Below, in pieces: positions 12,307 to 20,246 of a DNA stretch of 20,293 nucleotides. A model generated the notes under the pieces. The model was given only the letters and a program-made list of their open reading frames with translations. It made no database searches and was not told the origin of the DNA. The stretch spans positions 1 to 20,293 of the IMG/VR virus record IMGVR_UViG_3300042881_001402. One strand, written 5' to 3'. Position 1 is the stretch's first letter. The number at the start of each line of letters is the position of its first letter. A program made the translations under genes and the position numbers. Origin of the DNA: a virus.

Positions 12307-13640
12307 GGTGCCACTAAACCTGTGCCTGAAATAATTGAGGCAGCAAGTGGGTAACGCTCAGCAGAAAACGCTGCATAGCCGTAAACAACTGACTTAACTG
12401 TGAGATTGCCTGCTCCAGTAGCATCGAAAGACAATGCGAATGGTGAGCCAGGTTGTTCCCAAAGGTGCATCTCAGGTGCGGCAACGCAATAGATTTCATC
12501 TTGGTTTGTTGCAGCGCCGTATGAAGTACCAACTGAAGCATCTGTGATGATTGGAAGTCCAAGCATCTGATAGCCGCTGTTACCGTAAGCTGAAGCGCCT
12601 GCGCCTGTACCAATTGCGTTCATTGGGCCACCCGCAGCAGGAACTACTAATGGGCGGTTTGAACCATCAACGGCAGCCATCAAGAAAGCAAGGCGGCGTG
12701 GGTGCATAATGAAGTGAGTTGGTGTTGTGAATGTGTTTGCCTGAACTTGCTGAATTGCATCAGCTAGTTTTGGATAAAGCAAGGCAACTGTTGGTGTTGT
12801 TGCTGTGAATGTGATGGCATTTCCACCTGAGTTGCGGATTCCCTTGATTGTGCCTGCTGTGCCTGCACCATTAAGAATCTGAGCATCAAGTGTTGTGTGC
12901 CAAGAACGGATTAGGTCGGCAACGATGAAAGCATCAATGCCTGTTCCGCGCTCAATTGCTTGCTTTGAAATATCTTGCTGACCTGCAATTGTGCGCACAT
13001 TGATTGTCAATAGTGTGTCATCTGCATCTGTTTCTGAAACCGCATCGTTCTGAGTAACCTGAACGGCTGTTGAAGTTCCAGTTGTCATACGGGAGATATT
13101 CAGGGTCATTCCGGCTGCTGGCAGAGTGTGCTTGCTTGTTGCGAAATCCGCTGTTGGGCGGCCTGCGCGAGCAAGTGGTGCTGCTAGATCAACAAGGTAC
13201 TGTGGAATAACAAGACCATCAAATTGAGCTGTTCCGACATCGCGGCGCTCGATTGATTCTTCGCGCATATGGCGAGCAAGGCGCTCATTAGCTGCGAAAT
13301 CTCCGCGTGAAGATGCTGCGAAAGCATCCTTTACGAATGAAACCTCAGCCTCAGGTGAGTATGTGCGAGCTTCGCGTGTAACTGTTGCGCCACCCTTAGG
13401 TGTAACAACTGCTGCGACTGAAGCACGAACCTCAGATGCCTTAGCATCTGCAACTGCCTGTGTGTTGAACTTTTCAATCTTTGTATCTAATGAGCGTGAT
13501 TCTTCAACCAAGGCATCAACCTTTTCGGTTTCCTCGGCGGTTAAGTCTGTGCGTTCTTCAGCGGCAACCGCTTCAAGAACTGCATCTAGTTCAGCCTTAA
13601 CTGCATCACGGCGCTCAATTACTTTGTCAAGAAATGACAT
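12297..13640 (-). CDS. HK97-fold major capsid protein
   Basis: This 447-residue protein starts with AAGGAG about 8 nt before the ATG. Residues 1-65 form a charged coiled coil (VIERRDAVKAELDAVLEAVA, EETEKVDALVEESRSLDTKIEKF), the scaffolding delta-domain of HK97-type capsids that the prohead protease removes. The rest has the HK97 fold pattern: 'YSPEAEVSFVKDAF' (E-loop/N-arm region, about 94-107), 'GLVIPQYLVDLAAPLARAGRPTADF', 'SDAVSE...TINVRTIAGQQDISKQAIERG', 'HFIMHPRRLAFLMAAVDGSNRPL', and a C-terminal 'YGYAAFSAERYPLAASIISGTGL'. It is the shell-forming subunit. The gene is set apart by hairpins before and after, the likely reason for high, separately tuned expression. The cleavage site is not identified with certainty. 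Confidence 0.95.
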   Translation of the reverse strand: MSFLDKVIERRDAVKAELDAVLEAVAAEERTDLTAEETEKVDALVEESRSLDTKIEKFNTQAVADAKASEVRASVAAVVTPKGGATVTREARTYSPEAEVSFVKDAFAASSRGDFAANERLARHMREESIERRDVGTAQFDGLVIPQYLVDLAAPLARAGRPTADFATSKHTLPAAGMTLNISRMTTGTSTAVQVTQNDAVSETDADDTLLTINVRTIAGQQDISKQAIERGTGIDAFIVADLIRSWHTTLDAQILNGAGTAGTIKGIRNSGGNAITFTATTPTVALLYPKLADAIQQVQANTFTTPTHFIMHPRRLAFLMAAVDGSNRPLVVPAAGGPMNAIGTGAGASAYGNSGYQMLGLPIITDASVGTSYGAATNQDEIYCVAAPEMHLWEQPGSPFALSFDATGAGNLTVKSVVYGYAAFSAERYPLAASIISGTGLVAPTF

Positions 13641-13715
13641 TTGTTTTGCTCCTTATGAGTTTGTTGGAAAATTTGAGGTGGTGGCGATGGTTTCACGGCG
13701 CTTTGAGGGTGTGAG

Positions 13716-13750
13716 GTCGCTCCGACTTCATCTGCTGATTGTTCAGCAGA
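13716..13750 (-). other. paired hairpins in leader of capsid gene
   Basis: Three nt after the protease stop, TCTGCTGA-N4-TCAGCAGA (13731-13750) is a perfect 8-bp stem; a 4-bp stem GTCG-N3-CGAC follows at 13716-13726. They occupy the 113-nt gap before the capsid start. No U-tract follows, so this may be an RNA processing or stability element for the capsid message instead of a full terminator. No convincing promoter is seen in the gap. Confidence 0.5.
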
Positions 13751-13753
13751 AAC

Positions 13754-15262
13754 TTATTTTGTGTTGTTTACAATTGCCTTAGCAAGGCGAAGTGAGATTT
13801 TGCGAGATGAATTTTCTGTTGGTTCAGGTAGCGGTTCAATATAACGCAACTCTGACATTTTATGACCAACCAAAGTTTCTGTTGCTTTGTAGCCATCTTC
13901 AACTTCTTCATAAATGCGAATTAGAACCGCAGGGTCACCTTCTTCGGCTGTAACGCTGAAATCAGTTCCCGGAATACCTAACACGCCTTCTTCCATAATG
14001 TGTTCAATGCGACCTCTTGCGGTGCCGCCACTTGAATCCCATTCAACGAAATCGCCAACCTTCTCGCGAGATTCTTCTTCAAGTTCACCTTCGGAACCTG
14101 TAAGCATTGCCATCATTTCAACGGCGCGCATAATGTAATCGTGACCTTCGGAAAGATCATCAAAAATTGTTTTCAAAACAACCAAAGATTCGCCTGTTAT
14201 TTCACGGCCTTCTTTAACCGCACCAATTGCTTTGCGCAATTCTTCTCTTGCCTCAACTGATGTGGTTGGGTAGGCAGGATAAGTTACAACTGAAACATCG
14301 CCATCTGAAAGTGAAACCTCAGTTAGAACGCGGCGCGAACGATCTTCGCTCCACTTTTGACGAATAACACGGAAAGCAAAGCTCATTTGATCAACATCAC
14401 CGCGAGCAATTAAGGTGTGAATGTCGCGGGCTTCTTGAGTATCTGCTAAATCTGCGCTGAAATATAAACCGCGCTCATCTTCGGTAAGGGTTAAGGTGCC
14501 ATTCTTAGTGCGAGCCAAGGGCAAACCTTCGTGATTGACTAGCAATCGAACATCGGGGGTTTCGCTTAAAGTCTTGCGAAATGCGCCAGGGGCAATTGAT
14601 TCTTTGAATGGAAGCGGAACGCTTGAGTCATTGAAAACGGCAGCATAACCCGAAAGGCGCATTGTGCCATCGTCAGCTTGTCTTGCCTCAACATCGCGAA
14701 CTGTGAATGTGCGGCGCTCAATCTTTTTCATTTTACTCCTTGAGTTTGTTTCTGCATCTAAGGCATCAATTTTTCTTTGCGCCCAATTTTCAGCTCTATC
14801 ACTAAAATCAGAATCCCCACCCCAAAGAAGCCAAGCAACTAAACCTGCGCCGGGATATTGAGAATTTGAAGGGTCATTATTTTTTGGGGCTTGTCCATCA
14901 ACTTTGTGACGGGCAAACCAAGGTGCCATCTTGCGAACTTTGTTTTCAGATACTCGACCTGCTGCCATTTCACGCGCTTCGCGTTTAGTTGCATCAGTTA
15001 AGCCATCTCCCCCAAAGCCTTCTTGCAGATATTTCAAACCGCGAGCTGCGTTGTCACGAATAAATTGTGGAACGCTTAAATCAACGGCACGAATTTCTCC
15101 ACCCGGTTCCATATCTTCAGAAATTGAAACCGCAATCATTTGGTCAATTGCATCTTGCTTAGAATCGTGGCACCCAATTGTTGTGTAGGTTCCGTCAGAT
15201 TCCTCTTTGACCGTTGCCCAACCTGAGCAATCACTTTGTTCATCGCTTATGTAATAAGGCAT
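13754..15262 (-). CDS. fused HK97-type prohead protease with extra N- and C-terminal domains
   Basis: This 502-residue protein is far longer than the usual 180-220 of HK97 prohead proteases (U35 family), which cleave the capsid delta-domain. Residues 1-50 (DCSGWATVKE, TTIGCHDSKQDAIDQMIA) are a small Cys-containing unit common in phages; 60-175 carry 'VPQFIRDNAARGLKYLQEG', 'GRVSENKVRKMAPWFARH' and 'VAWLLWGGD', a conserved phage module of unknown function. The protease spans about 178-345: His244 in LLVNHEG and Ser294 in DQMSFAFR are the likely catalytic pair. Residues 401-478 (VGDFVEWDSSGGTARGRIEH ... VGHKMSELRYIEPLP) look like an SH3/Tudor-like barrel, and the tail is basic. A second start at ATG 14731 with its own AAGGAG fits a short product that is the protease itself. 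It is next to the capsid gene, as expected. Confidence 0.87.
   Translation of the reverse strand: MPYYISDEQSDCSGWATVKEESDGTYTTIGCHDSKQDAIDQMIAVSISEDMEPGGEIRAVDLSVPQFIRDNAARGLKYLQEGFGGDGLTDATKREAREMAAGRVSENKVRKMAPWFARHKVDGQAPKNNDPSNSQYPGAGLVAWLLWGGDSDFSDRAENWAQRKIDALDAETNSRSKMKKIERRTFTVRDVEARQADDGTMRLSGYAAVFNDSSVPLPFKESIAPGAFRKTLSETPDVRLLVNHEGLPLARTKNGTLTLTEDERGLYFSADLADTQEARDIHTLIARGDVDQMSFAFRVIRQKWSEDRSRRVLTEVSLSDGDVSVVTYPAYPTTSVEAREELRKAIGAVKEGREITGESLVVLKTIFDDLSEGHDYIMRAVEMMAMLTGSEGELEEESREKVGDFVEWDSSGGTARGRIEHIMEEGVLGIPGTDFSVTAEEGDPAVLIRIYEEVEDGYKATETLVGHKMSELRYIEPLPEPTENSSRKISLRLAKAIVNNTK
14729..14741 (-). promoter_or_regulatory. internal ribosome site and start inside protease gene
   Basis: AAGGAG-TAAA-ATG (14741-14729) lies in frame within the long gene, at Met178 (MKKIERRTF), exactly where the protease domain begins. 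This predicts a 325-residue product made alongside the 502-residue one. Confidence 0.7.
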
Positions 15263-15269
15263 TTTTTTC

Positions 15270-15647
15270 CTAAATTAGAAGTAAAACTTCAGCATCATCT
15301 TCAATGATTGAAAAATCAATCCTAGATTCAGCACTTGCCTTGATTCCTGCCATTTGTGCTTTTGCTTTTGCAACAACTGTTTTAATAGTTATTTCAATTT
15401 TAGGTTCAACAACAGGGAAGTTAGGTTGAACAAAAGAATAACCTGTTGAACTTGAGGCAGTTTGTTCTTGAGGAATTACTACGCTTGCCGACAATCCCCC
15501 AAGATTTGCTGTTGCTGTTACAACATTTGTGACCTCAGCAGTTGCGGTGGCGGTTAAATCCTGCAAATCTGCTGATGCGGTTGCGTAAACAATTGGCCCT
15601 AGAACATCAACGCCAAGCTGAGAGGTATCTAAAACAAATTGCGCCAT
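15270..15647 (-). CDS. Ala/Thr-rich structural protein, unrecognised
   Basis: This 125-residue protein starts at an ATG that directly follows the preceding stop (TAA-ATG), so it is probably translated by reinitiation. It is rich in Ala, Thr and Val: LQDLTATATAEVTNVVTATANLGGLSAS in the first half, a Pro/Val stretch (YSFVQPNFPVVEPKIEITIKTVVAK) in the middle, and an acidic end (FSIIEDDAEVLLLI). I recognise no family. The 'V-P-V-V-E-P-K-I-E-I' stretch and repeated short strands suggest a beta fibre or decoration protein. Its place between the portal-linked fibre gene and the protease suggests a head-associated role. Confidence 0.6.
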   Translation of the reverse strand: MAQFVLDTSQLGVDVLGPIVYATASADLQDLTATATAEVTNVVTATANLGGLSASVVIPQEQTASSSTGYSFVQPNFPVVEPKIEITIKTVVAKAKAQMAGIKASAESRIDFSIIEDDAEVLLLI

Positions 15648-16031
15648 TTAGCTTGCGATTGTTAGGGCAACTGTTAGAGATGCTGACGGGATTGTGTAAG
15701 TATCGCCTGCGGTGTAGGCGTTGCCGCTGATTGTTCCTGAAAATAGGAAGTTGCCTGCGGTACTTGCATCCCAAGCGGTGAAATAGGTGGCATCTTGGCT
15801 GCCTGAAATTGCTGTCCAAGTAACATCAGCATCACTTGCCATTGAACCGCTACCTGCCGCACCAAATGAAACCGACTTGCGGGTGGTTTCGGTGGCAGGA
15901 TTTGCGGTGCCGTTAGCGCCGGGATCGCCAATGTGAAGTTTTACATAGGCAGTTGATACTGAAAATGCTGTTGCGTTACCAACTGAATTAAGAAAAGCAT
16001 TTGCTAGATAAGAGCTTAGACCTGTTGCCAT
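15648..16031 (-). CDS. head fibre-like structural protein (LHIGDPG motif)
   Basis: This 127-residue protein starts in a TAATG overlap with the portal stop. The N-terminus (ATGLSSYLANAFLNSVGNATAF) and 'YVKLHIGDPGANGTANPATETTR' match a widespread phage structural family with the hallmark 'LHxGDPGxxGTxNxxxxxTR', often labelled tail fibre or head fibre. Further conserved parts are VSFGAAGSG, 'VTWTAISGSQDATYFTAWDAS' and 'GNFLFSGTISG' leading to the last strands. It is probably a virion surface protein; the location next to portal and protease points to the head, but a tail role cannot be excluded. Confidence 0.75.
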   Translation of the reverse strand: MATGLSSYLANAFLNSVGNATAFSVSTAYVKLHIGDPGANGTANPATETTRKSVSFGAAGSGSMASDADVTWTAISGSQDATYFTAWDASTAGNFLFSGTISGNAYTAGDTYTIPSASLTVALTIAS

Positions 16032-17695
16032 TATTCTTCACCCTCAACAAATTCTTCCGTGATTGATTCAATTCTTCCAAGATCATCACGCACAACCTTC
16101 TTAACAACGCGTTGGCGCGAAATTGTGTTGGTGACTTGAACTGTTGGAGATTCAACATTGACATTTGGCGCAGCAACATTGACCTGAGGGGATTCAAGCA
16201 TCACCATTGCAGGTTCAATTGTCACATTTGGCGCTTCAACATTAACTGTTGGTTCAGGAACTTGAACAATCATTGAGTTATTGCCATTGCGGGCTTCGCG
16301 TGAATTGACTTCATAAGCCGAACTTGGGTCGGCAGGATCAATGCTTGAAATCTGTTGTAGCTGAGATGAAGGCAAACCTGTGTGTTTCATATCAGGTAAA
16401 CCAACTGCATCTGTCACTGCCTTAGGGTCAAAGCCAACCTGAATCAAGTTAGAGGCAATTTCTGCTCGCAACTTCAAACCAACATCCTTGGCATCGGCTG
16501 CATCAATGTTTTGTAGCGGCACACGGTATTGATCACCTGACTCAACAGGTGACAAATCTTCAATGCTGCGAACATCGTTCAAGCTCAAGAAACCTTCACG
16601 CAATCCCTTGGTGTAGGCATCATAACGCTCAAGAGTTGTGCCGCGAAGTAGCGCATCAAGGTTAAATCGAATGAAACCATCAGGTTCAGGCAACAAAGTT
16701 GATAGTGCTTGCTCAATTCGCTCCAAGATTGGGCGCAATGAGTGTTGAACAAATGAAAGATTCTGCGCTTCAACTGATGCAAATGACATCGCACCCGCAA
16801 CAGGATGACCTAACAGGCTAAGCGGAACGCGAAAAATTCGGGCAATTTCCTCGACCGAGAACCTGCGGGTATCTAAAAGTTGGGCGTCAGAGGCGTTAAT
16901 TTGTAGCGGTTTGAACTGCGCACCACCCGAAAGGATGCCAATCTTGCCTGCACGATAAGGCCCCGTGTGAGTGATGTTCCAATCGCGCCCAATATCTGAA
17001 GCCTGTTCTTCAGTTAAATCACCCGGAACTTCAATAACACCGCCGGGGTTGGCAGCATTGCCGAAGTAAGCGGCAGCATAAGTATCGGCAGCCATTGCTG
17101 AACCAATTGTGGTTCGGCAAGCTGCGATTGGGCTTAGACCGTAACGCTGACCTGGCAAACGGAATTCAGGAATGTGGAGAACATCTTTGCCACTTAATTT
17201 TTGCTCATAGATGCCTTGAGCATCTCTTGCCTTTACATAATAAACCAAAGGTTCATTTGGATTTGGGCGCTCAATGCGAACATCGCGTGGGTCAAGAACC
17301 CAAAGCTCTTGAATGTCACCAATATCATCACGCAAGGTCATAATGTAAGCGTTGCCCTCAAGTTTGAATGAGGAAACAATCTGCTCATAAAATTCTAGGC
17401 GAGTTGTTTCAGGGTTTGGCTTTGTTACCCATTCAGGTTGCTCACCATAAACAACTGCATAAGGCAAGCGGTTGCGACCTCGGCGCACATAAGCGCCAAC
17501 AGGTAATGATGAAACGGTATCGCAAAGCAAGCGAACGCAAGAATAAACTGTTGCCATTCGGATAGCTGACTCAGCATCTACAACAACGCCTGATAATGAT
17601 TGACTTGGCGGGCGGCCAGGGATAATTGGCTCAACATATTGAGAATTTATTGCTCGCTTATCGCTTGCCCCACTTAAACGCTTAGATAAACTCAT
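16031..17695 (-). CDS. HK97-family portal protein
   Basis: This 554-residue protein forms the dodecameric ring at the head vertex through which DNA enters and leaves. The portal signature AESAIRMATVYSCVRLLCDTVSSLPVGAYVRR (41-72) is clear, followed by 'PNPETTRLEFYEQIVSSFKLEGNAYI', 'LWVLDPRDVRIERPNP' and 'VLHIPEFRLPGQRYGLSPI', and the clip/stem region 'SVEEIARIFRVPLSLLGH'. The C-terminal 80 residues are unusual: a series of short 'P-x-V-[NT]-V-E-[AS]-P' repeats (about 478-524), then a basic segment (SRQRVVKKVVRDDLG) and an acidic end (ITEEFVEGEE). It starts in a TGATG overlap with the small membrane protein and ends in TAATG with the fibre-like gene. The portal identity is confident. Confidence 0.95.
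   Translation of the reverse strand: MSLSKRLSGASDKRAINSQYVEPIIPGRPPSQSLSGVVVDAESAIRMATVYSCVRLLCDTVSSLPVGAYVRRGRNRLPYAVVYGEQPEWVTKPNPETTRLEFYEQIVSSFKLEGNAYIMTLRDDIGDIQELWVLDPRDVRIERPNPNEPLVYYVKARDAQGIYEQKLSGKDVLHIPEFRLPGQRYGLSPIAACRTTIGSAMAADTYAAAYFGNAANPGGVIEVPGDLTEEQASDIGRDWNITHTGPYRAGKIGILSGGAQFKPLQINASDAQLLDTRRFSVEEIARIFRVPLSLLGHPVAGAMSFASVEAQNLSFVQHSLRPILERIEQALSTLLPEPDGFIRFNLDALLRGTTLERYDAYTKGLREGFLSLNDVRSIEDLSPVESGDQYRVPLQNIDAADAKDVGLKLRAEIASNLIQVGFDPKAVTDAVGLPDMKHTGLPSSQLQQISSIDPADPSSAYEVNSREARNGNNSMIVQVPEPTVNVEAPNVTIEPAMVMLESPQVNVAAPNVNVESPTVQVTNTISRQRVVKKVVRDDLGRIESITEEFVEGEE
16124..16264 (-). repeat. short valine/proline repeats at portal C-terminus
   Basis: Residues 478-524 contain about five units of 8-9 residues with alternating strands, such as PTVNVEAPN, VTIEPAMVM, PQVNVAAPN, VNVESPTVQV. 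The pattern suggests a beta-helix or spike-like rod projecting from the portal into the head. Confidence 0.8.
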
Positions 17696-17841
17696 CAGTT
17701 AGCCTTTTCTGTAATCCATACTAGAAATGAACCTAAAACAATAAATGCGGCAGGCAAAGAAATCATTGCAAGCCCTGAAGTAACAAGGCTTATGCCAACA
17801 ACTTCAACGATGAGTGAGAAATCAATCTTGTTGAGTTTCAT
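17695..17841 (-). CDS. 48-residue membrane protein between terminase and portal
   Basis: This short gene has AGGAG ending 6 nt before ATG 17841 (MKLNKIDFSLIVEVVGISLV...), and stops as TGATG shared with the portal start. An alternative ATG at 17847 is too close to AGGAG. The protein has a short basic start and two hydrophobic segments (about 10-24 and 27-43, ending VLGSFLVWITEKAN) with a helical hairpin form. Actinophages frequently have such a small two-TM protein at this spot; its function is unknown. Conservation of position suggests a role in head formation or superinfection rather than lysis. Length and coupling support it being real. Confidence 0.75.
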   Translation of the reverse strand: MKLNKIDFSLIVEVVGISLVTSGLAMISLPAAFIVLGSFLVWITEKAN

Positions 17842-17850
17842 TTTCATCTC

Positions 17851-19374
17851 CTAAACCTGAATCGAAAAGAATTTGGCAACCGGCTTTGCAGGTTCAAGCG
17901 GTTGAGTGGCACGGTCATATCCAAAAATTGAAGCAACGGCAGCATCCACCTTACGGCGAGAACTTGCCTTGGCAACCATAACTCCGCGAGATGATTGCTT
18001 TGTCACGCAGTTTGCAATGTGTCTAGCAAGTGCGGGATTACCATCGTGAGTAAACGATTGGTTCACAACTGCTTCGTAGAATTTTTGCGTGGCGGGAACC
18101 ATTCGTTCAGCAGAATTCGGATAGCTGACAACGGGTAGCCCTTCCTCATCCAAGACCATAAAAGTTCGCTGCCAACGGGCGGGGTCGAACACGATCTCTC
18201 GGACACTAAATCTTTCATCTCTGAAAGTGCTGATGATTGTTTCTTCGACTTCGGCAACGGGGATGTGCCAATCTTGTTCAGCATCATCTGGCCTTTCCCA
18301 TAAACCGACAACCATTAAATGTGGCTTTGAACCACCAAGTAACCACGCGACAAGTGCGGTGGAGTCATTTGAAAACGCACCATCGAAGGCAAGAATTACA
18401 TCTTCGCCAATTTCAGGGTAACGATCTTCATCAGCTAACGCTTCCCAAGCACCTGTTGGCAACCAAGCAACCGAAGTATTCACAAAACAATTAAGGCGCT
18501 TGGTTCTAAACTCAGCTTCAGGTGTTCGCAAAACTGCCGAACGCATCTCATCTAAATCGGTGATGTCACCAAGACCGGGATTTGATTGGTGCCAAAGTTC
18601 TTCAATGCGATGGTCGGCTTCAACCTTCTCAGGTTCCCACCAAGCAAAGAAAAATGATTGATCTTTCTTTTCCTCTTTAACAATTTGCTGCCCGTATTGA
18701 TACAACGAATAGCAAAGAGAATCTTGACCGTTGCTTTGCGACTTAACACCTGCGGTTGTGATACCTAAAAGCAAAGAATCCTCACGCGCACCACCTGCAA
18801 GTGAAAGCACATTCCACAATTCCCAACTAGGTTGGGCGTGAACTTCATCAAAGATGACAAGAGGCGAAGGGTTCAAACCTTCTTTTGAATACGCCTCAGC
18901 AGAAAGAACTCGGTAAACCGAACCCTTATCTTTGAACTCAATCGCATCGCGGTAAAGCGTGAACATTGATGAAAGTTCTTCATCCATTTCAATCATTCGC
19001 TTGGCGGTGCCGAATACAATTCGCGCTTGTTCCTTATCGGCTGCGCAAGAATAGATTTCCGAACCGTGACCGCCTAAGGTCAAACCTGCCAAGCCCATTG
19101 AAGCGCCAAGAGCTGACTTGCCTGACTTACGGCTCATCCCGATAAGTGCGGTGCGGTGGCGAAAGCGCCCGTCATCGCGGCGGGCAAGGGCGTGGTTTAA
19201 CAATTGCTTTTGCCAATCGCGCAAAACAAGTAGCTTGCCCGCAGGCGAGCCAACTGAATCTTTAGTTACTCGGCAAACTGCCTCGGTAAAGTTTGAATAT
19301 AACTCGCCATCGCCCCGAAGTTGATCTTCAATCGGAACGGGCGTGAGCCATTTAGGGGGCCAAGAATTACTCAC
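17851..19374 (-). CDS. terL: terminase large subunit (ATPase/nuclease)
   Basis: This 507-residue protein packages DNA into the prohead. The ATPase half shows a Walker A-type GMSRKSGKS (79-87), Walker B VIFDEVH (173-179; Asp176, Glu177) and a coupling motif GITTAG (204-209). The nuclease half shows three acidic residues: Asp331 in AFDGA, Asp398 in VFDPARW, and Asp477 in KVDAAVA. The order is that of the Terminase_1 family. It starts at GTG 19374, overlapping the small subunit stop as GTGA. The C-terminus ends 10 nt before the next start, with the ribosome site of the small membrane gene lying in that short gap. All key motifs are intact, so the enzyme is probably active. The type of DNA end produced cannot be told from sequence alone. 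Confidence 0.96.
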   Translation of the reverse strand: MSNSWPPKWLTPVPIEDQLRGDGELYSNFTEAVCRVTKDSVGSPAGKLLVLRDWQKQLLNHALARRDDGRFRHRTALIGMSRKSGKSALGASMGLAGLTLGGHGSEIYSCAADKEQARIVFGTAKRMIEMDEELSSMFTLYRDAIEFKDKGSVYRVLSAEAYSKEGLNPSPLVIFDEVHAQPSWELWNVLSLAGGAREDSLLLGITTAGVKSQSNGQDSLCYSLYQYGQQIVKEEKKDQSFFFAWWEPEKVEADHRIEELWHQSNPGLGDITDLDEMRSAVLRTPEAEFRTKRLNCFVNTSVAWLPTGAWEALADEDRYPEIGEDVILAFDGAFSNDSTALVAWLLGGSKPHLMVVGLWERPDDAEQDWHIPVAEVEETIISTFRDERFSVREIVFDPARWQRTFMVLDEEGLPVVSYPNSAERMVPATQKFYEAVVNQSFTHDGNPALARHIANCVTKQSSRGVMVAKASSRRKVDAAVASIFGYDRATQPLEPAKPVAKFFSIQV

Positions 19375-19838
19375 TTAGATTTTTGCTGCTCTAACAACTG
19401 AGCTAACTTGCCCTTTGTTGTTACTTCAGCAACCCCTAATTTGCTTCGATCAACAGGCGTTAAACCTAGCAATGAAAGCAATTTAACAATGTCATTCTCA
19501 ACGGTGTTCAACATTCCGAACAACGGGTTGGCATAGGCGTAACCCTTATCGGTGAAAAGCACATAATCAGTAGCAGCTAGTTTTTCTTTTAGCTCATACT
19601 TCTTATCCATCTTTTCGCAAAGTTCAATGAGTAACTTGCCATCGGTGGTTGCGACCCAAGGCGCGAGTTCGCGAATCTCTAACCAAATCTTTTTGCCTGA
19701 TTCAGAAAGATGAATTGGTGGCTGATTCTTAATCTGAGGCAACGCAATAACATTCTTTAGATCAGGCAGTTTGCGCTGACCAGGATTTCCGTTCTTACGC
19801 TTTTGTTCTACTGGCTTTGGTGGTCTGCCTGCTGTCAT
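19371..19838 (-). CDS. terS: terminase small subunit, P27 family
   Basis: This 155-residue protein begins MTAGRPPKPVEQKRKNGNPGQRKLPD, the hallmark of the P27-type small terminase (GRPPKPxxxKxxxGNPGxRxLP), followed by 'LSESGKKIWLEIRELAPW' and helical regions (KLLIELCEKMDKKYELKEKL) that make the oligomerisation core, and 'YANPLFGMLNTVENDIVKLLSLLGLTPVDRSKLG' near the C-terminus. It recognises phage DNA and feeds the large subunit, with which it overlaps by 4 nt. The ATG has GAGAGG at 5-nt spacing. It starts 9 nt after the nuclease-like gene. The N-terminal basic region probably binds DNA. Confidence 0.94.
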   Translation of the reverse strand: MTAGRPPKPVEQKRKNGNPGQRKLPDLKNVIALPQIKNQPPIHLSESGKKIWLEIRELAPWVATTDGKLLIELCEKMDKKYELKEKLAATDYVLFTDKGYAYANPLFGMLNTVENDIVKLLSLLGLTPVDRSKLGVAEVTTKGKLAQLLEQQKSK

Positions 19839-19847
19839 TTGTTCCTC

Positions 19848-20246
19848 TCATAAATCCACCGCCCCCGGTAGATGAACCGCTTGCGCGATTGGTAAAAAGC
19901 CAACGGCTTTTTCAACCAACTGCGCATTGCCAAAATCTGTTGTCGCAGGCATTGGGTGATTTTCCCAAGTGATTTGAACCTTGCGCAAATTGAACGCATA
20001 GATTCCCTGCGGTGTTGCGTTGATGTAGCAAGGTGCAAAGCCGATTTGATCAGCTCGCTCAACTAGCGCATCAAACTTTTTCTTTTCAATTAGTAAATCA
20101 TCGTAATGAGTTCGCCTGCATTTAAGTTCAATGTGCAGCTTTGCAGATTCAGATTCGCAATCAAAGCGCGAAAATTGCGTAACGCTCTTTTTCAAATCAG
20201 GCAAAAAACTTTTGCGCAAAATTTCAAATAGTTCTAATTCGGACAT
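19848..20246 (-). CDS. PD-(D/E)XK-like nuclease upstream of terminase
   Basis: From ATG 20246 this encodes 132 residues; the frame is also open upstream to the window edge, so a longer protein is possible, but the ATG has a G-rich ribosome site about 10 nt before it. The pattern FDCESESAKLHIELKCRRTHYDDLLIEKKKFDAL contains Asp29 and Glu40-x-Lys42, matching the D...ExK core of PD-(D/E)XK nucleases, with the following helix (LIEKKKFDALVERA). The rest (GFAPCYINATPQGIYAFNL, 'WENHPMPATTDFGN') resembles small marine phage proteins of this nuclease type as I recall them. Phages often encode a nuclease next to terminase genes that helps packaging (HK97 gp74 style HNH); this could be an analogue of a different fold. 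Not verified; other roles such as host DNA degradation are possible. Confidence 0.65.
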   Translation of the reverse strand: MSELELFEILRKSFLPDLKKSVTQFSRFDCESESAKLHIELKCRRTHYDDLLIEKKKFDALVERADQIGFAPCYINATPQGIYAFNLRKVQITWENHPMPATTDFGNAQLVEKAVGFLPIAQAVHLPGAVDL

